The translations under genes and the position numbers were made by a program. This document shows positions 45,551 to 54,748 of a stretch of DNA of 64,000 nucleotides, piece by piece. A model generated the notes under the pieces. That model worked only from the letters and a program-made list of their open reading frames with translations, did no database searches and had not been told where the DNA came from. The stretch's first letter is position 1, and each line of letters opens with the position of its first letter. Source of the DNA: Thermococcaceae archaeon (GTDB lineage: Archaea; Methanobacteriota_B; Thermococci; Thermococcales; Thermococcaceae); contig JASGLT010000001.1 in the NCBI GenBank assembly GCA_030156945.1, positions 1 through 64,000 of the forward strand, read 5' to 3'.

Positions 45551-46221
45551 ACCCCTACGGAATAACACTCACCCTACTCGCCTTCTACGCCTTTTCAGAA
45601 CTCCACAGGAGGAAGCGGGCCTTCTACACAAACCCAGTTCTGCTCTCCATAGCCCTGATAGCGGCTCTACTCAGGGTTTTCGGGGTCTCCTACGATTACT
45701 ACATGGATAGTGCCAGAATCCTAAGCTTCCTGCTCGGCCCGGCGGTTGTTGCCCTCGCCATCCCCGTCTACAAAGGAAGGGAAACCATAAGGGCCTACTG
45801 GAGGGAGATAACCGCGGGCATAGTCTTTGGAGGGCTTACTGCGATTCTGAGTGCCTACTACATCGCGGAAGCCCTGGGAGGGAGTGAGGAAGTCCTCCTG
45901 AGCATTTCACCAAAGAGCGTGACAACCGCAATAGCGGTCGGAGTCAGCGAGAAGATAGGCGGGATTCCAGCTTTAACTGCCGTACTCGTCATACTAACCG
46001 GAATAATGGGCAACGCCCTCGGGCCGGAGCTCCTGGGAGCTGTGAGGGTTAAAGACAGGGTCGCGAGGGGGCTGGCAATGGGAGTAACTTCCCACGGCCT
46101 CGGAACGGCGAGAATAATCCTGGAAGACGAGATAGCCGGGGGGATAAGCGGACTGGCTATGGCCCTCAACGGCGTCTTCACGTCATTCGTTCTTCCCTAC
46201 CTTCTCGAACTCCTCAAGTAG
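45547..46221 (+). CDS. lrgB: LrgB-family membrane protein
   Basis: 224 residues, about six membrane segments. ISPKSVTTAIAVGVSEKIGGIPALTA, GIMGNALGPELL and ARGLAMGVTSHGLGTARI are LrgB/CidB signatures. It forms an operon with lrgA. The last 39 bases overlap the convergent tfx gene. Confidence 0.92.
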   Translation: MNPYGITLTLLAFYAFSELHRRKRAFYTNPVLLSIALIAALLRVFGVSYDYYMDSARILSFLLGPAVVALAIPVYKGRETIRAYWREITAGIVFGGLTAILSAYYIAEALGGSEEVLLSISPKSVTTAIAVGVSEKIGGIPALTAVLVILTGIMGNALGPELLGAVRVKDRVARGLAMGVTSHGLGTARIILEDEIAGGISGLAMALNGVFTSFVLPYLLELLK

Positions 46222-46623
46222 GCACTCGCTTATCCTCAGCCTGTCGTGGGCGTCCAGAAATAGCGTGAAGTCCCGCTTAGCCAACCTGTCCTCCACTGGG
46301 GCATTTTCTACAAGAAAGGCTATTATCTCGGCGGTGCTGTAGGGAACCTTTATGCCGAGCTCGTCGGCCTTCTTAAAGAGCCTCTCCGGAACCTGGAATA
46401 TGTCCTCTCCGGCTTTTACCTCAACCGTTATCTTCGAGTTGATCTGCTCCCAGAGGAGGAGAGTTTTCCTCGCCTTCTCAATCTTCTCAAGGGCCCTCCT
46501 TTCAAGTATGCTCACGTTGGCCCTGCTCGTCCCGAGGATCTCGGCTATCTCGCTCTGCTTTAGGCCCTTGGCCCTCAGGCGAAGAACCCTAATCTGCTGA
46601 TCGGTTAAGAAGGTATCTCCCAT
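46183..46623 (-). CDS. Tfx-family DNA-binding protein
   Basis: 146 residues. The N-terminal helix-turn-helix (DTFLTDQQIRVLRLRAKGL, QSEIAEILGTSRANVSILERRALEKIEKARKTL in two parts) is the Tfx pattern; the C-terminal part has the Tfx acidic domain. In a methanogen Tfx binds near the molybdenum formylmethanofuran dehydrogenase operon, which Thermococcales lack. Targets here are unknown. ATG 46623 follows GGTG. Confidence 0.9.
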   Translation of the reverse strand: MGDTFLTDQQIRVLRLRAKGLKQSEIAEILGTSRANVSILERRALEKIEKARKTLLLWEQINSKITVEVKAGEDIFQVPERLFKKADELGIKVPYSTAEIIAFLVENAPVEDRLAKRDFTLFLDAHDRLRISECLLEEFEKVGKNE

Positions 46624-46726
46624 CGTAAACACCAATAATTAACAACGACCAAGAAATTAAAAAGTTTTTGAAAGCAAGGGGGACAGTGTAGTCTGCACAG
46701 ATTGAGTCTGAAGAAACGTATTTTGG

Positions 46727-46804
46727 TGGTCCCGCGGCCCGGATTTGAACCGGGGACCTGCGGATCTACAGTCCGCCGCCACTCCCAGGCTAGGCTACCG
46801 CGGG
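46727..46804 (-). tRNA. tRNA-Tyr (GTA)
   Basis: CCCGCGG/CCGCGGG acceptor stem (46798-46804 with 46731-46737), discriminator A and encoded CCA. The anticodon loop CTGTAGA gives GTA. No intron. Confidence 0.95.
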
Positions 46805-46881
46805 ACCTACTGCTCAGCCCGATGCCTATTCCCCAGGGCAGGTTTATAAATTTTTCCCCGAAACCCTAAGGGGGTGAGGGT

Positions 46882-47448
46882 ATGGGAATCTACGAACCAA
46901 TAACCCTCGCGTTTCCGCTTGCCAAGAGGCTTACAGAATTCATTGTGGCACATATGAGCCTTCCATCAGGGGACGAAGTTAAAAACATCCTCAAAGAGCT
47001 CGGGCTTGAAGAGCTTTACTCTGGCAGGGGGCTTTCGCTCTTCAGAAACAGGGAGCTGGTTGTAATAGCTTTCCCAAGAGAAAACCTTGTAATCGACATA
47101 ATCCCGGCAACGGGTGCTGTGGGCGATGCCCTCGAGGTAGTAGTCTACAAAGACAGGAAGCTCAACGCCATTATCCTTGAAGTGCTGCCAGCGAACGACA
47201 TAGAGTACGAGGGCAACATAGGACTCGAGCCCGCTATTGTGAACCTTGAAAGCGGGGAGCTCGAGAGCACGCCAGTTTTCGGAGATTTTGACGAAGAGAT
47301 GCACCTGGTGATTGACAGGGGAACCTACGAGCGCTGGAGGGAGAGCGGAAAGCTTGATACATGCCCCATATGCGGCGGGGAGCTTGCATGGGAGGGCAAA
47401 AAAGCTTATTGCCAAGACTGCGGATACGGAGTAAGGATAAAGGAATAA
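46882..47448 (+). CDS. Conserved hypothetical protein with a C-terminal zinc ribbon
   Basis: 188 residues. The first 160 are alpha/beta (LVVIAFPRENLVIDIIPATGAVGD, VVVYKDRKLNAIILEVL). The end CPICGGELAWEGKKAYCQDCG is a CxxC-x14-CxxC zinc ribbon. Start ATG 46882 follows GGGGGTGAGG. It is followed by the aldolase gene 16 bases later, likely the same transcript. Role unknown. Confidence 0.75.
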   Translation: MGIYEPITLAFPLAKRLTEFIVAHMSLPSGDEVKNILKELGLEELYSGRGLSLFRNRELVVIAFPRENLVIDIIPATGAVGDALEVVVYKDRKLNAIILEVLPANDIEYEGNIGLEPAIVNLESGELESTPVFGDFDEEMHLVIDRGTYERWRESGKLDTCPICGGELAWEGKKAYCQDCGYGVRIKE

Positions 47449-47464
47449 TCTCGAGGTGTGTTCT

Positions 47465-48025
47465 ATGAGCCGGATTGCTAAACTGCATCTTGTAAACTAC
47501 TCAAGAAAGGCCCACGAAAGGGGTTTAACTGCAGCCTTCGGAGGAAACCTCAGCATCAGGGAGGGGAACATCGTCTTCATAAAGGCCACGGGGGCCGTTA
47601 TGGACGAGATGGCTCCGGAGCAGGTTGCAGTTATTACCCTGGATGGGAGACAGGTGGGTGGCGTTAGACCCTCCTCTGAATATCGCCTGCACCTGGCTAT
47701 CTATAGGGAGAGGGCTGACGTAAGGGCAATAGCCCATCTGCATCCCCCCTACTCAATAGCGGCCTCAGCCCTCCTACGGGAAGAACTTCCGATAATAACG
47801 CCCGAGGCGGAGATTTACCTCAAAAAAATCCCCATAGTCCCCTTTAAACCGGCGGGAACAGAGGAGCTGGCTAATGCCGTCGCAGAGGTTATGAGAGAGT
47901 ACGACGCTGCCCTCATGGAGAGGCATGGAATCGTTACCGCTGGAAAAAGCTTGAGAGAGGCCTTCTACAAGGCAGAGCTCGTAGAGGAGAGTGCCAAACT
48001 CTGGTACCTCACAAGAAGAGGTTGA
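47465..48025 (+). CDS. Class II aldolase/adducin family protein
   Basis: 186 residues. AFGGNLSIREGNIVFIKATGAVMDE and AIAHLHPPYSIAASAL (HxH zinc site) with ALMERHGIVTAG are the class II aldolase pattern of the L-fuculose-1-phosphate aldolase type. The substrate is not certain; a phosphorylated aldose is likely. ATG 47465 follows GAGGTG. Confidence 0.9.
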   Translation: MSRIAKLHLVNYSRKAHERGLTAAFGGNLSIREGNIVFIKATGAVMDEMAPEQVAVITLDGRQVGGVRPSSEYRLHLAIYRERADVRAIAHLHPPYSIAASALLREELPIITPEAEIYLKKIPIVPFKPAGTEELANAVAEVMREYDAALMERHGIVTAGKSLREAFYKAELVEESAKLWYLTRRG

Positions 48026-48041
48026 GCGAAAAAATAAAGGC

Positions 48042-48293
48042 TCACTTCACCTGCTCGAGAGCACCAAGAACCTCCCAGATGATAGTCCTGGTGTGCATCG
48101 GCATGTTCGGGTCTTCGCTTATCTCCTCAAGGATTGCTATGGCATCGGCAGCCCTCACGGCCGGCTCCTTGCTCTCGTCGAGGAGAACCTCAATCGCCTG
48201 CTCGGCCGCCCTCCTAATGTTCCTCGGTACAACGGTGTCCTGAACAACCTGCTCCTTAAGAACCTGCACGATCTGCTGAATCAGCTCACTCAT
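48042..48293 (-). CDS. UPF0147 family protein
   Basis: 83 residues, helical: [22 protein letters not shown] and [22 protein letters not shown] are the UPF0147 pattern, an archaeal family of unknown role. Short gene with GGGGGTGAG ribosome site. Confidence 0.92.
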   Translation of the reverse strand: MSELIQQIVQVLKEQVVQDTVVPRNIRRAAEQAIEVLLDESKEPAVRAADAIAILEEISEDPNMPMHTRTIIWEVLGALEQVK

Positions 48294-48389
48294 GGTCTCA
48301 CCCCCTTTTCTAAAGAATTGTTACTAAAACCCTCTCGGCTTATCTTAAGTTCTCCTAACTAAAAAAGTTTTCGGTCTAAAGGAAAGGGA

Positions 48390-48917
48390 CTAAAACTCAA
48401 CGCCCTTCCTCGCCAAGATGCCCCGCTGATAGGGGTGCTTCACTTCTCTCATCTCAGTGACGTAGTCGGCCACATCAAAGAGCTCCTCAGGACAGTAGCG
48501 GCCAGTGAGGACGAGCTCCGTGTTTGGAGCCTTCTTTTCAATGAGTTCCCTTACTTCGCTGAGGTCGAGCATTCCAAAACCGAGGGCAACGCATATCTCG
48601 TCGAGGATGACCAAGTCCCACTCGCCGCTTGAGACGACCTCTTTAGACCTCTGGAGGGCCTTTTTAGCGGCTTCGATGTCATCCGGATCGGGTTTCCCGT
48701 GGACGAACTTTGGCAAACCAAATGACTCTATTGCAGCCCCGCATTCCTTTATCTTCTTCTGCTCGCCGTAAACGTCGGGGGCTTTCATGAACTGGATTAT
48801 CATCACCCTGCCCCCCGAGCCCAGCATCCTCACAGCAAGTCCAAGGGCAGCAGTTGTCTTCCCCTTCCCGTTGCCCGTGTAGATATGCACGAGTCCAAGC
48901 TTTTCTTTCCAGGACAT
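48390..48917 (-). CDS. cobO: Cob(I)alamin/cobyrinate adenosyltransferase, CobO type
   Basis: 175 residues. LVHIYTGNGKGKTTAALGLAVR (P-loop), VMIIQFMKAP, WDLVILDEICVALGFGML and VLTGRYCPEELFDVADYVTEM are the BtuR/CobO signatures. It adds the adenosyl group to corrinoids. No other cobalamin genes are near, so it probably serves salvage. Confidence 0.95.
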   Translation of the reverse strand: MSWKEKLGLVHIYTGNGKGKTTAALGLAVRMLGSGGRVMIIQFMKAPDVYGEQKKIKECGAAIESFGLPKFVHGKPDPDDIEAAKKALQRSKEVVSSGEWDLVILDEICVALGFGMLDLSEVRELIEKKAPNTELVLTGRYCPEELFDVADYVTEMREVKHPYQRGILARKGVEF

Positions 48918-48997
48918 GAACGTTCACCCGCTGGATATTATTGCCGGAGTTTTTAGGGGTTTGGGTGATTACCACCTAAACCAAAAGAGGAGAGGAG

Positions 48998-49450
48998 TTA
49001 AACCATTGAATTTCTCAGAATTTCCCTGTACTCCTTCTCCTTGACGTACCTTCCGGAGACGGCGATGAACCTCGGTGGTTTAACCGGCTTCGGATACTTT
49101 CTCACGTTCTTCAGCTTGAGAACCATCCAGGATCTTGGCCTTTTCCCGCGGGAGTGCCACCTCTCACGCTCCTTCTCATACTGCTTGAGCTCCTTTGGAG
49201 TGAGGAAAAGCTCATCCCCGTATTTTCTGATGATCTCCTCAACGTTCGTGAACCGCTCAACGGATTCAACTTCTCCCTCTCCGAGCCACGCCTGGCCTTC
49301 CCTTGAAGCGTAGAAGACGACCTTCATACCCGACTGAACTCTCAGCGTTGAAGGCTTGACGAAGACGGTCTTGCCTCCTTCAAGAATCCTGTCAAGGAAC
49401 CACTTCGGGACGGGGAAGGTAACACCGATGATTTTCTCCTCTGTTTTCAT
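48998..49450 (-). CDS. DUF365 family archaeal protein
   Basis: 150 residues. GVTFPVPKWFLDRILEGGKTVFVKPSTL, KVVFYASREGQAWLGEGEVESVERF and the end PPRFIAVSGRYVKEKEYREIL suggest an ASCH/PUA-like fold of the DUF365 family. ATG 49450 lies three codons inside the open frame. It borders the defence island and could read modified RNA or DNA, but that is a guess. Confidence 0.78.
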   Translation of the reverse strand: MKTEEKIIGVTFPVPKWFLDRILEGGKTVFVKPSTLRVQSGMKVVFYASREGQAWLGEGEVESVERFTNVEEIIRKYGDELFLTPKELKQYEKERERWHSRGKRPRSWMVLKLKNVRKYPKPVKPPRFIAVSGRYVKEKEYREILRNSMV

Positions 49451-49509
49451 TGAAACCACCTACTTACAATTGGCATCTTCCCTTTTTATCGTTGTCGTGG
49501 ATAATAAAA

Positions 49510-52500
49510 TCAAGAGGAGTTTTGAGGCATGAAAAGCAGCCCTGCAACGATGTGTGGCTTTGTCCCTTCCACCTCTCTTTTTTTGGCTTCTTCTTGGAGG
49601 GTTCTGTGGCGGGTAGCGATGCCAAAACGGTCTATCAGTTCCTTGCAACGCTCGATTATTTCTTCCGTGCGGGTGTTTTTGTGGATTTTTGCCTTCAGCA
49701 ATGCATCTTTAAACGGCTCGTGATTTAGATAGCCCCACTGAACAAGATCCAATAATTTTGATATCACTTCCCTTTCTCCGGGCGTTTTGGTTCTTTCCAG
49801 CCTGCTCTGGAGCCTCTGAAGTATCAACCTGATCTTTGGAGGATACTTGGAGGGCCGTCTTCTGCTGTATTCGAGGGTGCTCCCACTGATCCTGAGGAGC
49901 TTTTTAAAGTCCCTTAAGGCGATTCCTGCAACCTCGCGGTAGAGCTCCATGGCTTTTTCGTCATTGTACGGCAGTGTTTCCTCTGACAATCCTGTTTTGT
50001 CAATCAACTGTTCTATTGGGATGTTTTGCTTCTTCCATTCTCCATCTACACGCCTGTAGATCATGTATTGCGATGTAGCACCGTTGGAGAGCACAAAGAA
50101 GGCGTAATGCTCTCTGGCGTCTGAAAGGGCAATGCTCCTCATTGAATACCTTTTTTTCAGTTCTTCAAACTTCTCCTTGTGGGACTCCATGTATTCCCTC
50201 ACAAGTTTCTCCGCAAATGTTGTGACCGAGAGGAGGGACTTATCGGCTTCAAGTTCAATCTCATTCAAGTCGCTGGTTCTGTAAATCGCCTCTATCGCTG
50301 ACGGGTTCCACTCTTCAGACTCTTCAAGGATTTTGCCGTCGGCACCAAGGGCATTGTTGAACTCTGCAATTCTCCGTCTGACCTTTTCAACCAAACCCAA
50401 ATTCTCCTCAAGCCTGGTCTCGGGGAAGAAGTTGTAGACAAGGATTTCGTCATGCTCCGTTCCTATCCTGTCCACCCTTCCTATGCGCTGTATGAGCTTT
50501 ATGGGGGCCCAGTGGAGGTCATAATTAACGACGACGTTTGCATCCTGAAGGTTGAGGCCTTCGCTGAGGACGTCCGTGGAGATAAGGACGTCGAGCTCGT
50601 CCTCCCTGTCTATGTACTCTTCATAGTTGTTAGCCCTCGGTGCAAACCTCCTTATCCTCTCGGCAATTCCCTTTGTATTTGAACTTACGTAAGCCATTCT
50701 GCGTTTGAGGTTCTCATCCTCAATAATCTTCTGGAGCCCGTCGTAGACCCACTGAACTGTCTCCTCAAACTCGCTGAATACCAGTATCTTCTTCCCCTTC
50801 CTCCAGAGCCTCTGGATTTCTTCAGCGAGGGCCTTCAGTTTTGGATCCCTTTCGGGGTTCTTTTGGAGATACTCCTTTAAAGGACGCAGAGCCGCTTCCA
50901 TGGCCCTGAGTTTTTCCAAATCGTAGCGTAGGTCATCCAGAAGTTCACTCTTCCTAAAGGCACCGGCCTTATATTGTGGAGCCTTTGAGGCGGTGTATTC
51001 TTTAATGAATTCTTCAACTTCCTCATCGCTAAGGACTCTAGGTGTCCTGCTTCCATTTATCTTTCCAAGGAGAACGTCATCAAACTCATCTCCAGCTGGG
51101 ATGAATCTGCGCTCCACGAACTTGATAAAATTCTCAGTCTTTATTATGTCCCTTTTCAGGGTCTGGTACATGGCATACCATGAACTCTCAAGGCGTTTGA
51201 GGTAGAGAATCCTCATTAAGCCTCTCAGGTTTTTCCCGATGGAGGACAGACTTCTGTAGGGCTCGGCATCTCTGTAGTGGGGGATCACGTAGTCGTAGAG
51301 GGCAAACCTCGCGTATTTCATTGAGCTTATACCTGCGAGGAAAAGGGTGTATATGTCATCCGGTTTTATCGAGGAGTCAAAGGCTATCCTTGAGACCAGT
51401 TCCTTGGGGACGAACTCAATTGGATAAACTTCCGAAATCTTGTACGTCAGGACTGAAAGCTTTCTCCTGGGGAAGCATAATGGTTTTTTACGTTTTTTTA
51501 CTTTTATACAGTTGTCCTCCCCCCCGTAGAGGCGCAGGATATCGTATCTGGTTCTCCTTATCATGATCTCTCTCAGAACGTACGATGGGTCTATCTCCCC
51601 TTTTTCGATGGCTTTCACGAGTTCGTCCCACGTTTGAGGCGTTATGGGGAATGGGTGCCTTCTCTCCGGCAGGAAAAGGCGAATTTGGTTGATTATGTCC
51701 CTGTACTGCTTTCTGTAGGGGGTGGCGGTGAGAAGAATGACTCTCTTCCCGGTGAGGAGCTCCTGAAGGTTCCTGTAGGACTTTGTGTTCGTATTGGTAT
51801 AGTGGTGAGCTTCATCCACCAAAACAGTCTCCACACTCCTGATGTATTTTTTCATTTCCTCATACTTTTCGGGAGAAAGCTCCCTGCGGGGCAATAAGCC
51901 CGCGGAAAACACCCTTCCAGGAATGCGGAATTCGTTGAGGAGGCCCTCCCAGTACCTAACCAATTCGGGAGGGGCTATAACCGCGACTTCTTTCGAGCGA
52001 CCGTGGAGGAACTCGAAGAGGGAAAAGTGCTCCAGTAATGCAAGACCTATGTAGCTCTTTCCAAGACCGACAACGTCACTTATGAGAACTCCACCATATT
52101 TGTTCACTATCGCTATGGCCCTTCTGACGGCGTCCCTCTGGAAATCATAGAGAGTCTCATCCAGCTTCCTCAGGAGAAACTTTGAGTCCTCTTCCAGCAC
52201 CTCCCTGTAAAGCTCGTAGAGGCCCCGGATTAAGACTTCATAGGGCAGTGGGAGGTTTCCGGGAACCTGGTTTGCCCAGCTCCTCTCAATCACTTCAAGG
52301 AGCTTGGGGTTAAATGGTACTGCCTCCTCCCATATCTCGTCGTACCACTCTTTAAGGCTCTCAAAGTGAGTTGACTGAACGAGCGCGTTTAGCTCGGTAT
52401 TGCCGGAGAATCCTGCGAGAGTGAAGTTGCTTGAGCCCACCAGCCCAATTCTTGTAACCGAACCCCTTGAAGGGTAGAACAGGTAAGCCTTGGCGTGCAT

Positions 52501-52983
52501 GAACTCCTTCACGTAGACGCGAATCTCAAGATTCCCGTCCCTGAGCCATTTCAGCAGTTTTCGGAGGAACTCCTCGTTTTCCAGAGTCTGTTCCATGTAA
52601 TTTGCGTTGGCTTCGATATCTTTTCCCTGCTCGTCCAAGTTATGTTTCTCGCTTTCGGTTTTTTCCTTCAATCTCTTCAGGGTTTCAAGGGAGTGGTAAA
52701 CCATGCTCAACTGCTCGTATGTCTCCCTGTTGGTCTGGTTCCCAATGACTATGCGCATTTTTCCACCGCGGGAGAAGAACTCTTCAAGCTCATCTCTTAT
52801 CTCCTTTAACCCGCTGATGAACAGAAAGCCAACGGCAACATCTATCTGGCTGTAGTCTCCGGATGTTAATATTTCTCTAAGGACGTCTATCAGCGTTATC
52901 CCCTTTCTCTCGCCGTTCACTTCTCTAATCCTGTTATCCACAAGCCCGTATTTGTCAAGGAGGGAGATTGCGGACTCAGCCAT
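49510..52983 (-). CDS. PLD nuclease-SNF2 helicase fusion protein, probable defence effector
   Basis: 1157 residues. A phospholipase-D-type nuclease domain (about 30-215) has the catalytic MHAKAYLF (His163, Lys165) and GSSNFTLAGFSGNTELN. A SNF2/RapA-like helicase follows: DVVGLGKS (303-310), VLVDEAHHY (DEAH 390-393), LLTATP (417-422), and the C-terminal lobe with ILVFSEFEETVQWV, STDVLSEGLNLQDANVVVNYD and LIQRIGRVDRIG. The last 250 residues are helical. It overlaps the AbiEii gene by 8 bases, so it is in the AbiE operon. The methyltransferase upstream may be its protecting partner. Confidence 0.92.
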   Translation of the reverse strand: MAESAISLLDKYGLVDNRIREVNGERKGITLIDVLREILTSGDYSQIDVAVGFLFISGLKEIRDELEEFFSRGGKMRIVIGNQTNRETYEQLSMVYHSLETLKRLKEKTESEKHNLDEQGKDIEANANYMEQTLENEEFLRKLLKWLRDGNLEIRVYVKEFMHAKAYLFYPSRGSVTRIGLVGSSNFTLAGFSGNTELNALVQSTHFESLKEWYDEIWEEAVPFNPKLLEVIERSWANQVPGNLPLPYEVLIRGLYELYREVLEEDSKFLLRKLDETLYDFQRDAVRRAIAIVNKYGGVLISDVVGLGKSYIGLALLEHFSLFEFLHGRSKEVAVIAPPELVRYWEGLLNEFRIPGRVFSAGLLPRRELSPEKYEEMKKYIRSVETVLVDEAHHYTNTNTKSYRNLQELLTGKRVILLTATPYRKQYRDIINQIRLFLPERRHPFPITPQTWDELVKAIEKGEIDPSYVLREIMIRRTRYDILRLYGGEDNCIKVKKRKKPLCFPRRKLSVLTYKISEVYPIEFVPKELVSRIAFDSSIKPDDIYTLFLAGISSMKYARFALYDYVIPHYRDAEPYRSLSSIGKNLRGLMRILYLKRLESSWYAMYQTLKRDIIKTENFIKFVERRFIPAGDEFDDVLLGKINGSRTPRVLSDEEVEEFIKEYTASKAPQYKAGAFRKSELLDDLRYDLEKLRAMEAALRPLKEYLQKNPERDPKLKALAEEIQRLWRKGKKILVFSEFEETVQWVYDGLQKIIEDENLKRRMAYVSSNTKGIAERIRRFAPRANNYEEYIDREDELDVLISTDVLSEGLNLQDANVVVNYDLHWAPIKLIQRIGRVDRIGTEHDEILVYNFFPETRLEENLGLVEKVRRRIAEFNNALGADGKILEESEEWNPSAIEAIYRTSDLNEIELEADKSLLSVTTFAEKLVREYMESHKEKFEELKKRYSMRSIALSDAREHYAFFVLSNGATSQYMIYRRVDGEWKKQNIPIEQLIDKTGLSEETLPYNDEKAMELYREVAGIALRDFKKLLRISGSTLEYSRRRPSKYPPKIRLILQRLQSRLERTKTPGEREVISKLLDLVQWGYLNHEPFKDALLKAKIHKNTRTEEIIERCKELIDRFGIATRHRTLQEEAKKREVEGTKPHIVAGLLFMPQNSS

Positions 52984-53992
52984 CAGTTTTCACCTCGATC
53001 AATGTCATCAAATCACCAACAATAGTCTTTAACTCATCCTTTAAATCCCCAACAAAGTTCAAAAATTCTTCCTCTTTGAATGGTTCGACGATTAGGCTGA
53101 TATCCCTATCTATCTCGGCCTCAACGTTTTCGAGGAAGGAACCGTTGTCAATTGACTGTAAAGTGGCCCTCAGATGTTCCTTTGCCAACGAACCCAAGGC
53201 CAAGTAGTTTCTTATCTTGGCAACTATTTTCTCCTTGTATTTTGAGATTTCAAGCCCATGTTGGTTGAGTTTGTACAAATCGTAGAGATCCCTGAGTTTA
53301 AACTCCTTTCTGGTTAAGAGTGCTCTAACTTTCTCTATCAGGATTTCCCTGTCTGAGTATGCCGGAAGACTAAGGGGATAATAGTTGCCAAGGAATTCTA
53401 TGTACTTTTCATATTCCTTTGAAGTGAGCGTAATCCCCTTCCAGGACAATAATGTGTTCGCTTTCAGTGTTTTAGGCTTAAAAGCCAGTTTTTCTGCGTA
53501 GTTTACCTCGATTTTTATCTTTTCCCCGAGCGGAGAGTACAACACTATTTCCCTGAACCAGCCCGGGCCAATCCTGAAACTAAAATACCTGTGGTTATTG
53601 AAGTCACTATGGCCCGAGTACTGGAACTCAAGGCCAAGGTCCTTCGCGACACACTTCAGGACTTCTGCTATTCTCCCCGTCTCCTCGTTCAGAAACTGTC
53701 TGAGTTGGCTCCTGCTCAGTTCCCTAAGCTTGTCACTGTCCCGATATGCGAAATCCAAGTCCCTGCTGAAGCGGTAGTAACCAAGGTGACACTTCACAAG
53801 GCATGTGCCACCTTTGAAGACGTAGTTCTCCTTAAACTGCGGATCCTTCTCAAGCTCTTTCAAAATCGTGTGGATTACGTAGTCCCATTCAACGAGATCA
53901 ATGGATTTTACCCCTGTTTTTCTGGAAACGAACCTTGCAAAACCCCTTCTTTCGTTCCTGCGGATTTCCATCAGGAGTGAATTACCTTCCAT
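52976..53992 (-). CDS. AbiEii/AbiGii-type nucleotidyltransferase toxin
   Basis: 338 residues. The DUF1814 motif FKGGTCLVKCHLGYYRFSRDLDFAYRD (GGT, then RxSxDLDF) is the nucleotidyltransferase core; EILIEKVRALLTRKEFKLRDLYDLYKL carries the later conserved Lys and RDLxDL. AbiEii toxins transfer nucleotides to tRNA or use GTP. It overlaps the AbiEi gene by 11 bases and the helicase gene by 8. Confidence 0.9.
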   Translation of the reverse strand: MEGNSLLMEIRRNERRGFARFVSRKTGVKSIDLVEWDYVIHTILKELEKDPQFKENYVFKGGTCLVKCHLGYYRFSRDLDFAYRDSDKLRELSRSQLRQFLNEETGRIAEVLKCVAKDLGLEFQYSGHSDFNNHRYFSFRIGPGWFREIVLYSPLGEKIKIEVNYAEKLAFKPKTLKANTLLSWKGITLTSKEYEKYIEFLGNYYPLSLPAYSDREILIEKVRALLTRKEFKLRDLYDLYKLNQHGLEISKYKEKIVAKIRNYLALGSLAKEHLRATLQSIDNGSFLENVEAEIDRDISLIVEPFKEEEFLNFVGDLKDELKTIVGDLMTLIEVKTDG

Positions 53993-54605
53993 CCTCTATC
54001 ACCTTCCTCACTGACACTGGATACCTCTCGGAATATCGTTTGAGCTTTTCTCTGTCAGCGTACTCCGAGTATTCCCTCCAAATCCTCAGGGCAAGTTCTC
54101 TGGAAACAGTGCCGTAGCTGGAGAAGTAGAGAAAATCAAGGAGGGTCTTTTCAATGTCAGAGAGCTTCAACGAGTCCCTTACGATCATTCCAAAATCGAA
54201 AATATTCCGCCTGCTCCTGATTATTCTCACGGGTGTTCCATTCACGTTTATGGCTTTTGGTCTGGTTACCTTATCGTTGATAACGAAAACGGTTGTGTAT
54301 GTCTCGTGGGTGAGGCCGTTGAGTACCAAGGCAGTAAACAGGCCGAAGTACCAGTTTTCCGTTATTCTGCTCATCCCGAGAGAGATGAGTTTGTAGATTG
54401 ATGGGGAACCTCCTGAGGAAAATTCTATTGGAGTTTTCACGTAGTAAAGGCCTCTAAGGATCCTAATGACGTAGCCGTACTGGATGAGGTAGTTCACGAG
54501 GTAGTCAACGTCCTCGTTGAAGTACGACGCGAGTTTTTCGAGCTCTTCACGGATTATGGCCTTGCCGCCATATGTCGAGATGAGCAGCTGAATGATCGGC
54601 TTCAT
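53982..54605 (-). CDS. AbiEi-like antitoxin/transcriptional repressor
   Basis: 207 residues. An N-terminal winged helix (AIIREELEKLASYFNEDVDYLVNYLIQYGYVIRILRGLYYV in parts) is followed by the AbiEi-like body (WYFGLFTALVLNGLTHETYTTVFVIND). LSDIEKTLLDFLYF is typical of the antitoxin C domain. It should repress the operon by binding the inverted repeats upstream. ATG 54605 (MKPIIQLL) is chosen; the frame opens seven codons earlier inside the operator. Confidence 0.82.
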   Translation of the reverse strand: MKPIIQLLISTYGGKAIIREELEKLASYFNEDVDYLVNYLIQYGYVIRILRGLYYVKTPIEFSSGGSPSIYKLISLGMSRITENWYFGLFTALVLNGLTHETYTTVFVINDKVTRPKAINVNGTPVRIIRSRRNIFDFGMIVRDSLKLSDIEKTLLDFLYFSSYGTVSRELALRIWREYSEYADREKLKRYSERYPVSVRKVIEDGR

Positions 54606-54616
54606 GATCTTAATTT

Positions 54617-54654
54617 TAACTAACAACCCATAAAAAGTTAGTGGTTGTTAGTTA
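54617..54654 (-). promoter_or_regulatory. Operator/promoter of the AbiE-helicase operon
   Basis: TAACTAACAACC (54617-54628) and GGTTGTTAGTTA (54643-54654) are perfect 12-base inverted repeats; the spacer holds TATA-like CTTTTTATG (minus strand) and an additional GTTAGT. AbiEi proteins are known to autorepress through inverted repeats, so this is the expected target. Confidence 0.75.
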
Positions 54655-54748
54655 GATTGTCCCCTTAAGTAAAGACCAAATCACTAGTAATGAGCGTTAT
54701 TTGAAGATTTTCCATTAGATTATGGAGGGATGCTATCTTTAAAACTTC

